Shown: positions 32,260-42,700 of the stretch, piece after piece
Layout: each line of letters opens with the position of its first letter
Numbering within the stretch: position 1 is the stretch's first letter
Assembly (NCBI GenBank): GCA_018402585.1
Contig: JAGYIO010000002.1
Span: 412,406 to 476,405, forward strand
Reading direction: 5' to 3'
Origin: Chthoniobacterales bacterium
GTDB lineage: Bacteria > Verrucomicrobiota > Verrucomicrobiia > Chthoniobacterales > JACTMZ01
DNA: 64,000 nt
The notes under the pieces: generated by a model
What the model was told of the DNA's origin: nothing
Database searches by the model: none
What the model saw: only the letters and a program-made list of their open reading frames with translations
Position numbers and translations under genes: made by a program

Positions 32260-33564
32260 ATGACCTGGCGACGTTCCGGAGCAATGGCAGGGTTGGGTTT
32301 GGCTCTGGCCGGTTGCGGTCCGTCCGTTCCCCCGCCCCCGCCTCCGACGCCGGTGCCGACCCCGGTGCCTTCGCCCACGCCGACCCCGACGCCTTTTCTG
32401 CCGCGCAAGCCGATGGAGACCGGGATGATCTTCAACGGGCTGCAATACGAGTGGAAGGTTGAGACGTCTCCGGGGGAAACGGCGGCCCGCGACCGGGAGA
32501 TCGACAACGCCTACCGTCTCGAGTTGAAGCTCAAAATCCGTGTCCCGCGCCCGGCGACCTCGTTGGAAGATGTGCAGGTGGCCAATGCGCGGCTGCCCGA
32601 ATTATTGCCGTCGCTGCCGCTTTTGCTGGAATCCGCGCGGGTTTCGCCGGATTACGGGAAAATTTATGAACTGAAGCTTGATTGGCTGAAGGGGCGTTTG
32701 GAAAAAATCGAGCAAATCCTTTCGCGTCATAATTTTTACGATTGCGACACCATTCTGCAGCTCAAGCATCCCGAGACCGGACGGCGCGCACTTTTCCTGC
32801 AGGGAGACATGGATGTGAATGTGGACGGCTCGGACGGCGACCGGAATGTCGAGGTGGATGGTTCGGGCCAATTCTTCCAGCCGCAGACCAGCTACCGTTG
32901 GCCGAAGACGACGGACCGTCCGAATCCATTCATCCAAAAGGCCGAGCAGCGCATTGCCGAGGCGGAGGTGGAACTGGCCGAGCCCGACACGAAGGAGGCG
33001 CGGCGGCAGGAGCTGACTGCTCGCATTGCGGCGTCCAAACGTCAGATTGCCGACCTGAAGAGCGCGAGTTTTCTCATCAGCAGGACCGACCCGACCATCG
33101 TGCTGCCCGGGTTCATGCTGCGGGGCGAAGGCGCCGACGTGCCCAAGGTCGGGGACTATGCGGTCGTCATTCACGGGGAGAAAATGTATCCGTCCATGGT
33201 CGGTGATGCCGGTCCCTCTTACAAAATGGGCGAGGCCTCGCTGCGTTTGTGCAACGAAATCCGCGACACGGGCACGCCGCTGGCGCGTCCGGTCAGTGAT
33301 CTGGCCGTGACCTATCTCGTCTTCCCCGGTTCGGCGGAGGAAAAGAGATCGGTGCCCGATCTCGAAAAGTGGCACCAGCGCTGCACCGATTTGATGGCCC
33401 AAATCGGTGTTCCCAATGCACCGCTGCACCGCTGGGAAGACATCGTCCCGCCTTGGCCCACACCCACACCCACGCCGACGCCGGATCCGGCGGCATCCCC
33501 CGCAGGCCAACCATCTCCAGAAGCCCCGGCGGAACCGGAGCCAACCGCCAGTCCGACAACTTGA
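32260..33564 (+). CDS. Lipoprotein with GH75 (chitosanase)-like domain
   Basis: 434 aa. Lipobox in GLGLALAGCGPS (Cys 19), then a Pro/Thr-rich linker (residues 21-45) of repeated TP units. The core (about 150-375) has LFLQGDMDVNVDGSDGDRN, QTSYRWPKTTD, RTDPTIVLPGFML, VGDYAVVIHGEKMYPSMVGD, then GPSYKMGEASLRLCNEI. This matches the GH75 fungal-chitosanase layout with its DxDxDG and GEAS segments holding the acidic catalytic residues. A coiled helical insertion (225-265) interrupts the domain, and the C-terminus is again Pro/Thr-rich. Likely cell-surface; polysaccharide cleavage is inferred. Confidence 0.65.
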   Translation: MTWRRSGAMAGLGLALAGCGPSVPPPPPPTPVPTPVPSPTPTPTPFLPRKPMETGMIFNGLQYEWKVETSPGETAARDREIDNAYRLELKLKIRVPRPATSLEDVQVANARLPELLPSLPLLLESARVSPDYGKIYELKLDWLKGRLEKIEQILSRHNFYDCDTILQLKHPETGRRALFLQGDMDVNVDGSDGDRNVEVDGSGQFFQPQTSYRWPKTTDRPNPFIQKAEQRIAEAEVELAEPDTKEARRQELTARIAASKRQIADLKSASFLISRTDPTIVLPGFMLRGEGADVPKVGDYAVVIHGEKMYPSMVGDAGPSYKMGEASLRLCNEIRDTGTPLARPVSDLAVTYLVFPGSAEEKRSVPDLEKWHQRCTDLMAQIGVPNAPLHRWEDIVPPWPTPTPTPTPDPAASPAGQPSPEAPAEPEPTASPTT

Positions 33565-34027
33565 GGCGTAGGCTGTCTCTGCGGTCAAAGGTGGGAAAGG
33601 GGGCGTCGAGCGAGGATCCCGCTGTATTTTTGGTCGCGTCGGAAAGGATCTTTCCGAAGTTCAGAGCAACCCATGGGTGTTCTGCAGAAAACCCATGAAA
33701 TGGATTTGAAAAAACATGTAGCCACGGATTGGGGAGGATAAGGGAGGATGAGCCGAAGAAAGTTGTGCCGGTTGACACCGGCGCAACTTCGTTTGCTTCT
33801 CGGGGAAATCAACGAACAGACAGAGGGGGCGGCTTCAGTAGACTGGCACCCGGATCACCGACCGGAAGTTTTTTGCGCCGGTGTGCCGGTGCAAAATCAT
33901 CCTCTTCCATCTTCCTCTATCCGTGGCTACGACTTTTCCGAAACCGCTCCAATAGTATGCTAACCATTCGAGCCCAACGTCTTGTTCTCAATGACCTTGT
34001 TTTCCGGGCAGGAGAGACGCGAGGTCT
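33565..34027. other. Intergenic region with fold-back element
   Basis: 463 bp without a credible gene. A 71-codon frame (33748-33963) begins inside the left arm of the inverted repeat and has its start codon abutting GGGAGG, so it is not called. 33718-33930 is the fold-back element listed separately. The first 150 bases contain small hairpins such as ACCCATGGGT...ACCCATG. Confidence 0.6.
33718..33930. mobile_element. Fold-back / MITE-like element with 34-bp inverted ends
   Basis: 213 bp. The left end (33718-33751) begins GTAGCCACGGAT, and the right end (33897-33930) ends ATCCGTGGCTAC. The arms match at 27 of 34 positions by eye. Inner segments (GTTGTGCCGGT...ACCGGCGCAAC and GCGCCGGTGTGCCGGTGC) are also mutually complementary. 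It has no coding capacity and no clear target duplication. Its purine-rich arm resembles the middle arm of R2 (GGAAGA..GAGGAT). Confidence 0.6.
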
Positions 34028-36103
34028 TTAGGCCACGCCGGCGAAGAGTTGTTTTTCCCAGAATCCGAGGCGTGCCTGGAGGGCCGGGTGACCGTGGAGC
34101 TCGGGATCCTCGGCCAGGAGTTTTCGTGCCGCGCTGCGGGCTTCTTCGAGCAGGGGGAGATCGCGGGGGAGTTTGGCCAAGCGGACGGGGGGGAGGCCGG
34201 TCTGTGCGGTGCCGAGGAGGTCGCCGGGTCCGCGCAGCTCGAGGTCGGCCTCGGCGATGGAAAATCCGTCCGAGGCTGTCTCGAGGATTTTCAGGCGCTC
34301 GATTTTGTCCCCGGCCTCCTCGCCGGCCAGCAGGATGCACCAGGATTGGTCCGCGCCGCGGCCGACGCGGCCGCGCAGTTGGTGCAATTGGGCCAGACCG
34401 AAGCGTTCGGCATTTTCGACCAGCAGCACGGTGGCGTTGGCCACGTCGATGCCGACTTCGATCACCGTGGTGCTGACCAGCACGCGGGTCTCTCCGGCGC
34501 GGAAGCGGGCCATGATCAGGTCCTTTTCCTCCGCCTTGAGCCGTCCGTGCAGCAGGGCGCAGGAGTGCGGCGCGAGCCGTTCGCTCCACCGCGCGTATTC
34601 CGCGGTGGCGGCTTTCAACCCGGTGCGCACGCCCTCTTCGATCAGGGGGTAGACCAGGTAGGCTTGGCGTCCTTCGTCGAGTTTCTGCCGGAGGAAGGCG
34701 GCGGCCCCGCCGAGTTTTTCCGGCGGGCGGACCAGCGTGCGGATGGGAAGGCGTCCGGGCGGCATTTCGTCGAGGAGGGACAAATCAAGGTCCCCGTAGA
34801 GGGTGAGGGCGAGGGTGCGGGGGATGGGGGTGGCGGACATGACGAGGACGTGCGGGTGCGGTTTTTGTCCGGAAAGTTTGGCCCGCTGGCGCACCCCGAA
34901 TTTGTGCTGCTCGTCGATCACGACGAGGGCGGGGCGGCCGACGGTTTCCGGGGCGAAGAGCAGGGCGTGCGTGCCGATGACGATACGGGGACCGGTTGCG
35001 CTGGATTTTTCCTGACGGGCGGCGGTGCGGAGGATGACCGGGATGCCAAGCGGTTCGAACAGCTTGCGGAAATTGTCGTAATGCTGGTGGGCCAGCACTT
35101 GGGTGGGGGCCATGAGCGCAGCGGAGTGTCCTGCCGCAATGGCGCCGAGCAGGGCGGTGGCGGCGACCACGGTTTTTCCGCTGCCCACATCGCCGTGGAG
35201 GAGGCGGTTCATGGGATGTCCGGTCGCAAGGTCGTCAAAGATGTGGCTGAGCACCCGCTTTTGCGCGGTGGTGAGTTTGAAGGGCAGGGCTTTGAGGAAT
35301 CGGGCGAGGAGTTTGCTTTGCCGCGGGATGACGGGGGCGCGGCCGGCGGTTTGGCGCGCGCGTTGGCGGGCGAGCACGCATTGCATTTCGAAGAGTTCTT
35401 CGCGGGCGAGGTGGCTCCGGGCCGACTCGAATTCGTCCTCCGACGCGGGAAAGTGGATGGCGCGGAGCGCGTCGGTGGTGGTCAGGTCGCGGTCGGCTGG
35501 CCAGAGTTGCGGGATGTCTTCGTTGGAGAGTTGCGCGAGGGTCTCGAAAATAATGCGGCGCAGGGCGCGGGGACTCCAGATTCCGATCGATGGATGGACT
35601 GGGGTGATGCGGTTGAGGTGGATGAGGGCGCTGTCCGGAGCATCGCTCTCGAGGACCTCGAAATCGGGATGATCGAAGACCAAGCCGCCTTTTTTCAAGG
35701 CGCGGGGTCGGCCGTGGATAATCAGGTCCTGCCCGGCCTGGAGAATTTTGGAAAGGTAACGCAGGTTGAACCATCGGCATTGCACCGTGGCGGCGGGAAC
35801 GTGTCCGGATTTCTCGGCCAGCACGAGGGTGAATTGGCTGCGTCGACCGAAATAGGTCGACCGGACCGACTGCACCGTGCCGCGCAGGCACAGTGGTTCG
35901 GGGGTGACCGCGGTGGGGAAGGCGGGAAATTTCCGGCGGTCCTCCTGCCGCCGCGGATAGTGGCGGATAAGATCATGGACGGTCTGCAGACCGGCCGCCT
36001 GTAACGCGCGGAGCCGGGCCGGGGTGAGCCGGGGCAAGGCAGCCAAGGGGGAATCCCAGCGCAACGGCGCGACCTGGGGCGCGGGGCCGGAAGTTTTGCT
36101 CAC
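34028..36103 (-). CDS. recG: ATP-dependent DNA helicase RecG
   Basis: 691 aa. Wedge/OB domain in residues 1-200 (LCLRGTVQSVRSTYFGRRSQ). Helicase domain 1 has LLHGDVGSGKTVVAATAL (Walker A), MAPTQVLAHQHY, VVIDEQHKFGVRQR (DEQH box), and MSATPIPRTLALTLYGDLD. Domain 2 has LHGRLKAEEKDLIMARFRAG, VSTTVIEVGIDVANATVLLV, and HQLRGRVGRGADQSWC. The tail has DGFSIAEADLELRGPGDLLG. Remodels stalled forks and Holliday junctions. Slightly short but complete. Preceded by an ArsR gene on the same strand, 25 bases away. Confidence 0.95.
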   Translation of the reverse strand: MSKTSGPAPQVAPLRWDSPLAALPRLTPARLRALQAAGLQTVHDLIRHYPRRQEDRRKFPAFPTAVTPEPLCLRGTVQSVRSTYFGRRSQFTLVLAEKSGHVPAATVQCRWFNLRYLSKILQAGQDLIIHGRPRALKKGGLVFDHPDFEVLESDAPDSALIHLNRITPVHPSIGIWSPRALRRIIFETLAQLSNEDIPQLWPADRDLTTTDALRAIHFPASEDEFESARSHLAREELFEMQCVLARQRARQTAGRAPVIPRQSKLLARFLKALPFKLTTAQKRVLSHIFDDLATGHPMNRLLHGDVGSGKTVVAATALLGAIAAGHSAALMAPTQVLAHQHYDNFRKLFEPLGIPVILRTAARQEKSSATGPRIVIGTHALLFAPETVGRPALVVIDEQHKFGVRQRAKLSGQKPHPHVLVMSATPIPRTLALTLYGDLDLSLLDEMPPGRLPIRTLVRPPEKLGGAAAFLRQKLDEGRQAYLVYPLIEEGVRTGLKAATAEYARWSERLAPHSCALLHGRLKAEEKDLIMARFRAGETRVLVSTTVIEVGIDVANATVLLVENAERFGLAQLHQLRGRVGRGADQSWCILLAGEEAGDKIERLKILETASDGFSIAEADLELRGPGDLLGTAQTGLPPVRLAKLPRDLPLLEEARSAARKLLAEDPELHGHPALQARLGFWEKQLFAGVA

Positions 36104-36128
36104 CTTGGCAATCCGCCGGGCCGGCGCC

Positions 36129-36416
36129 TCAATCGGCGGGCGACTCCCAAAGCAAGTCGATGGTCGCGAGCAGCGTGGCGGCGCGTCGGGTGGGGTGCAA
36201 GTGGACCTTGCGGCCCTCCGCGCGTTTTTTGAGCAGACCGGCCTCGTGCAATTTCTTGGCGTGTTCGGAAGCCGTGGCCACGTCGATCCGGCATTCGTGG
36301 GCCACCTCGTTGACGCAGAGCGATCCGCGCGCTTGGAGCAAGCGGATCATCTCGATGCGACGGTGGTTGGACAAAGCGCCGGCAATTTGTGCCCTGCCCC
36401 GATCGTTGTTGGCCAC
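36129..36416 (-). CDS. ArsR-family winged-helix transcriptional regulator
   Basis: 95 aa. A winged helix of the ArsR/SmtB type: ALSNHRRIEMIRLLQARGSL, VNEVAHECRIDVATASEHAK (recognition helix), KLHEAGLLKKRAEGRKVHLH (wing). Two cysteines (C34, C41) sit near and in the DNA-reading helices but do not form the classical metal site CVC. The effector is unknown. It is upstream of recG on the same strand and divergent from the giant autotransporter gene, either of which it might regulate. Confidence 0.78.
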   Translation of the reverse strand: MANNDRGRAQIAGALSNHRRIEMIRLLQARGSLCVNEVAHECRIDVATASEHAKKLHEAGLLKKRAEGRKVHLHPTRRAATLLATIDLLWESPAD

Positions 36417-36755
36417 AAGACAACTTGCCTAACAGCCGCGGGCTGCGGACAGAAGGGCAAAATGGCACGGAGGAAGGAGCCGGATACCCGTGGGAAATGT
36501 TTCCCGGGGTTTTGGCGCCGGTTCGGCGGGGTGAAAAAACAACCTGGCGGATACCAATGCCAAGGTGGCCTGCTCGCGGTTGTTTTCCGTCTCGGCGGAG
36601 TGGGCGGAAGTTGGTAGGGCAGACGGTCAATAGGCGCACGCCAAGCCCGGCTACCCGCCCGGGCAGGGCCACTTTGCGCGGGCGGGCCAGGCAGGCCGGC
36701 GCCACCATTCTTTGGCTTGCTTGGCACCGTCGATTTTTTTAAGTTTTTTTTACGC
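36417..36755. other. Intergenic region upstream of the autotransporter gene
   Basis: 339 bp between divergent genes. It contains the hairpin GGGAAATGTTTCCC (36492-36505) and ends with two T-runs (CGATTTTTTTAAGTTTTTTT) directly before the autotransporter ATG. No gene is supported. It probably holds promoters for both flanking genes, but no -35/-10 pair is convincing. Confidence 0.5.
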
Positions 36756-39700
36756 ATGAACACGCCCGTCACGGTTTTTGCGGCTCTTATATTGGCTAGC
36801 TGGCCCGGCGCTTTGGCCCGGGCGCAGACTTTGGTCCTTGATGGCACGAGCGGCACAAACACCATTTCTTCCGACTATAACACAGCTGGTGGTCTGACGG
36901 TTGAGCTGGGATTTTTCGCCGACTATTTGGTGGTCGGCGGCGGCGGCGGCGGCGGGGCGGACAATGCGGGCGGCGGCGGGGCCGGCGGAATGCTCAGCAA
37001 CTCGATGCAGGTAAATCCCGGCCAAGTTTTTGCCATTTCGGTTGGCGCCGGGGGCGCGGCCGGCACTGGCGTAAATCCCAATTCACAGCCCGGTGGAAAC
37101 GGCGGCGACAGCTCTCTGGCTGTGGTCGGCGGGAGCGCGATCGCACTGAGCCTCGGTGGCGGCGGTGGTGGTGCCGGTCAAGGTGCGGCAGATCACCCCG
37201 GCCGCAATGGCGGATCGGGCGGGGGCGGTGCGGGTGAGAGCAGTTCGACGACTCCCGGAGGACTGGGCACTGCGGGACAAGGCAACAACGGCGGAACGGG
37301 CTTCGCCTCCGGGACAGGCGGAGGCGGTGGTGGGGGAGGTGCAGGCGCCGCCGGAAGTCCGGGAGTGAATTCCAACGGTGGCAACGGCGGCAACGGTTTA
37401 GTTTCGAGCATCACCGGATCCCCCGTGTTCTATGCCGGGGGCGGCGGCGGTGCGGGCAATCTGGCCGGCAATGTTCAAGGACTGGGCGGCGAAGGAGGAG
37501 GCGGCAAAGGTGGCAGGCCCGCCACTGCTGGAACGCCCAATACCGGCGGAGGCGGAGGCGGAGGATCTTACAATGGGGTCAATAATGCCGACGGGGCCGC
37601 AGGAGGCAGCGGTATCGCCATCGTGCGTTACGCCGGGTCACCGGGTCCGATCACCGGAGGCACGATCACGGCCGGGACGGGAACAGCCGCGGGAGATACG
37701 CTCCACTCGTTCCCCAATGTGGGTAGCGGCACGCTGGATTTCAGCGCGGTGGATTTCGCCCAGCGCCTGGGTGCCACGGTCACCGGGGTGGTCAGTGGTT
37801 CCGGCGACTTGGTTTACCGCGGACCAGGCCGTTTGATCCTGGCCGGCGGCAACACCTACACGGGTCGCACGGTGGTGGAGGGGGGGATTCTGCAGGCCGG
37901 ATCGACCTCGGCCTTTGCGGTCTGCCCGGAAATCGTGATCTCCAACGCGGCGGACGCCACCCTTGACCTCAATGGCATTGACTACACGATTAAGTCGCTG
38001 GCCGGAGGCGGTTCGACTGGCGGCAATGTCCTCCTCGGTTCGGGCACCCTGAGCATCGGATGCGAGAATGGCGGGGCGGAATTTGCCGGTATCATTTCCG
38101 GCACCGGACGGATCATCAAGATCGGCAGTGGCACCCAGACATTTGGTGGGGCCAACACGTACACCGGCGGAACCGAAATCCGCCTTGGTCTGCTCGCGGT
38201 TTCGGCGATCGCGGACAGCGGGGCGAGTGGCCTCGGAAATTCCGGCACCTTGCTTTTGTCCGGCGGCACGCTGAGCTACACGGGGACAGCGAAGGCAACC
38301 ACGGGACGTCTGGTCGACATCGCCTTGGGCGCGACGAACAGCACGATCAACGTATTGTCGGCGTCCGGCCATCTCACCCTGACCGGTAATGTTTGGAACT
38401 CCGATGTGACCCACTCCAATGTCGTGCTGAACAAGACGGGGGTCGGCACGCTGGAAATCGCCGGCGAGGGACGCAATGTCGGGCTTAGTCTGGCCGCGCG
38501 TGAAGGCGTCACTTTGCTCAATGCTAACACGAACACCGTTTATGAAATCCGCGCGATCGACCCCGGCGCGACCGTGCAGTTGCTGCGTCCGAACCAAGTC
38601 TTCAGCGGCGACGCCATCCCCACCACGGGCAACATCCGCATGACCGGCGGCACGCTCGATCTCAATGGCTTCGACCAGAAAATCAACCGTTTGACTGGGG
38701 CCACCTTCGGCACTTTCGGTACCGGAGAGATTACCAGCGCCGCCCCCGCCACCTTCACCTTCGGGAGCAGCCTCGCCGGTCGGCCCAGCGATTTCGCCGG
38801 CACAATCTCCGGGGCCCTCAATGTGGTCACGAAAGGAGCGAACAAAGTCACCCTCACCGGTGACAACACCTACAGCGGCACGACGACCATTTCCAATGCA
38901 AACAGCCTGCTCCAGATCGGCAACGGCGGCATATCCGGAACGCTCGGAGGCGGAGCGGTGCTCAACAACGGCACGCTGGCCTTCAACCGGAGCGATGACG
39001 AGGCCATTTCGAACGCGATCGGTGGTCCCGGTCGTCTGGTCCAGCAGGGGGCGGGGACTTTGACCTTGGCCGGCAACAACACCTACAGCGGCACGACGAC
39101 CATCACGAACGGTGGACTGCGTATCGGTCAGGGCGGCACCAGCGGCACGCTCGGGCTTGGGACGGTGACGAACAATGGCGTCCTTATTTTTGACCGCAGT
39201 GATGCTTTGGGCGTCGCCAACCCAATCAACGGCAGCGGCCGTGTTGTGCAGCAGGGAACGGGGACAACGACCTTGACCGGTCCCAACACTTACGCTGGCA
39301 CGACGGCGATCGACAGCGGAACTCTGCTCCTTGACGGCTCGCATGTTGGCGGCGCCGGCTACTCGGTGGCGACCGGAGCCGCTTTCGGTGGAACGGGCCA
39401 GACGGCTTCGGCGGTGACCGTTGACGGTACGATCCGTCCGGGTGACGGCGTCACGCAGGGCATCCTGCAAACCGGCGCCCTGACCCTGAACAACACCGGT
39501 TTGCTCAACCTGCTATTGGGTGGAACAACTTCAAGTCTGCTTTCCGTGACGGGCGATATTTCGTTGTTCGGCGGAATCGAGTTCACGGTGGCCCCGGACC
39601 TGACCGCGGATTTGTATCCCTTGCTCTCTTACACCGGCAGCCTGAGCGGGACGTTTTCGCTGACCAACAACCTGCCAACCGGCTTTAATTTGGTCTACGG

Positions 39701-42700
39701 AACTGACAACACCATTTTCCTGGAGCGTGTGCCGACGATTGACGGAGTGACCTTGTTGTCAAGTGGCGATGCCATGATCACCGGCGGCACTCTGCCTTTT
39801 GACGTCTTGGTCTACAACAACAGCGCGAACAGTCCGGTGGATTTTGCCCTCGACGCCGGCACGAACACCAGCGGGTCATTCGGTCCAACGACCATCGCCG
39901 CCGGCGGTGACACCAATGCCGCGGGTTTGGCCTACACCGGCACCACTATCGGGACGAACACGGGGACCTACGTGCTGACCAATACGACGGCCGGCATCGC
40001 CACGACCAATACGGTGACGGTTAAAGTCTACGATCACGCGGCGGGAAGTCTTTCGACCAACAGGATTGCGCTGCCCGAGGTGATCGTGGGTTACGGTGCG
40101 GCGCTCTCGGGGACCTTGAACGTGAGCAATGAGGCAGGGTTCCGGGTCGGGCTGGGTTCGGTCAGCGTGAGTACCAATGCCAACTTCGTGGTCAGCGAGG
40201 TGTTCAACATAGCCCCCGGTGGATCCGGGACAATGCAGGTGGTGCTTAACCCGGGGCAAGGTCCGGGGATCTACAGCAACGTGGTCGCGGTGAGCTTTGC
40301 CGACTCTTCCACGCTACGAGGAGCGACCAATAATCTTTCCCCGACGAATTTTGTGGTCACCGGCACGGTCTTTGATCACGCCTTGGCGGTCCTCGCTGCC
40401 AACACGATCACTTTTGCGCCGGTGCATGCCGGGTATGGCAGCGCGTTGAGCAATTCGATCACGATCAACAACGCGGCCGGCTTGCGCGTCGACTTACAGA
40501 CAGCCAACATAATTACGAACAGTTTGTTTAGCCTGGGCACGGTCAGTGGTTTGGCTCCGGGTGCTTCGACCCAACTGGCGGCTGTATTGCAAGTGGGGCA
40601 ACCGGTTGGACGGTTCACCAACACGGTAGTGATCGCCTATGGGGACGACTCCGCTTTGGAGGGGGCTCTGGCCGAGGTGGGCACAACCAATGTGGCGGTG
40701 ACGGGTTACATTTACAGCGGTCAAAGCAGTTGGACCAATAACGGGTCGGGGAACTGGACGAATTTCGCCAATTGGGACGTGCCGGGCGGGACGCCGGGGT
40801 TGGACGGTGTGTTGAGCGTGAACGATACGGCGACCTTCGGGGCGGCGGGTTCGGGTGACGTGGTGCTTGAGACGAACGCCTCGGTGCTCGCGGTGGTATT
40901 TTCCAACAGCAGTGCCGCTTACAATCTGGTCGGTAGCGGCACCTTGACCATGGCGGCCTCGGGCGGAAGCGATCCGAGCATCTCGAACCAGGCCGGTGAA
41001 CACGTCATCGGCGCGTCGGTGGAGTTGTCCAGTAATGTGCGCATCGAGGCGGCGTCCGGGAGTTCTCTCGAGATGGCCGGAGTGATGAGCGGGCCGGGCA
41101 GCTTAAGCAAAAACGGGCCGGGCTCATTGGTCTTGTCGGGCAACAACACTTACTCCGGCGGCACAACGCTCAACGCGGGCAACGTGGTGGTCACCTCTCC
41201 CGGTGCACTGGGCGGCGGGGCGGTCGCTCTGAATGCCGGCCGGCTGACTTTGGAGTCGCGCATCGACATGGCCGCCTTGTTTTGGAATGGCGCGGCCATC
41301 ATCGCGATGGCCAATCCGGCGGGTGGCCACTTCGTCAACATTGCCAATGGCCTGACCTTGCTCAACGGCCTGAACAGCTTTGACCTGACCGGCGCGATCT
41401 TGCCGAATTCCCCGGTCAAGCTGATGACCGCCACGAACATGGGGTCGTTGTCCGTTGATTTGTTTGGCGTGGTCGGCTTGGACCGCTACACGCTGCTTAT
41501 CGAGGGCGATTCTCTTTTTATCACGGTCAAGCCGGCGACCTATGTACCGTACGCCATCACCCCGAATCAGGCCGCGGTGGCCGGTGCACTGGATACCTTC
41601 ATCGGTGCCGGCGGAGACCGGGGTACGGTGGTGACGGCGCTTGATTCGCTGACTGACGCGCAGTATCCGGCCGCCTTCGAGCAAATGCTGCCCAATGCTT
41701 ATGCCTCGTTGCCCAATATGGCCTTCAACACGGCCAATGCGCTGAATAGCGGGATGTTCCAGCGTTTGTGGGTCATCCGGATCAATGGCAAAGGGTTCTC
41801 TTCATCCGGGCTGAGCCCGGCTCCGCTGCGCGGAGAAGTGGGCGGGGTGGATGACCTGGAGGCTTTTGCCATCAATCCGGCGAGTGAGACCAAGTGGGGG
41901 ACGTTTGTCGATGGCAACGGCATCTTTGCCAACGGTGGCGACGTGAATTACCTGCAGAACTACCGTTCGCAGAGTGGCGGGGTGACAACCGGAGCGTCCT
42001 ATCAGTGGAATGACAGTCTATCAACCGGTGGATATGTCGGTTATCAGGGACTCCAAGCCGAGTACGACAATGGCCGCACGGTCGATAATGCGGTTCGCTT
42101 CGGGGTCTTCGGCACCTACGACCTGGGCAGTCTCTATTTCAATGCTCTGGTCGGCGGTGCTTACCATGGATACACGGTCAACCGGAATATCGACTTCGGC
42201 GGCCTGGATCGCACTGCGACCGGACGGCCGGGGGCGGGCGAGTTCGATCTGGCGCTGGGTACGGGCTATGATTTCCAAGTCGGGGACTTCAGTTGGGGGC
42301 CGTTCACCACGTTGCAATACACTTACCTCGGAGTGCAGGGCTTCACCGAAACGGGGGCGGGAGCGTTGAACCTTGATGTCGATCCGTACAACTCAAGCAG
42401 CATGCTTTACACCTTGGGAGGGCAGGCGGCTTATAACTGGCGGTTGTCGCGGGAGGTGATCGTGACGCCGACCGTCTTCGCTGGTTGGCAGCACGAGTTT
42501 TTGCAGGACGCTTACCAGATCAACTCGTCGTTCAACACAGGTGGCCCGGCCGCACCATTCAACTACACGACCGGCACCCCGGCGCGGGACAGCTTCTATG
42601 GTGGGGTGGGAGTGACCGTCGGGCTCGGTGACCGTTGGCAAGCCACCGCGGTCTACAGCGCCTTTGTCGCCAACCAGGACCAGAGCAGTCAAAATCTCTA

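Noticed and set aside
33748-33963. 71-aa frame in the fold-back element
   Set aside because: The start abuts GGGAGG with no spacing, it begins inside an inverted-repeat arm, and no family is recognisable.
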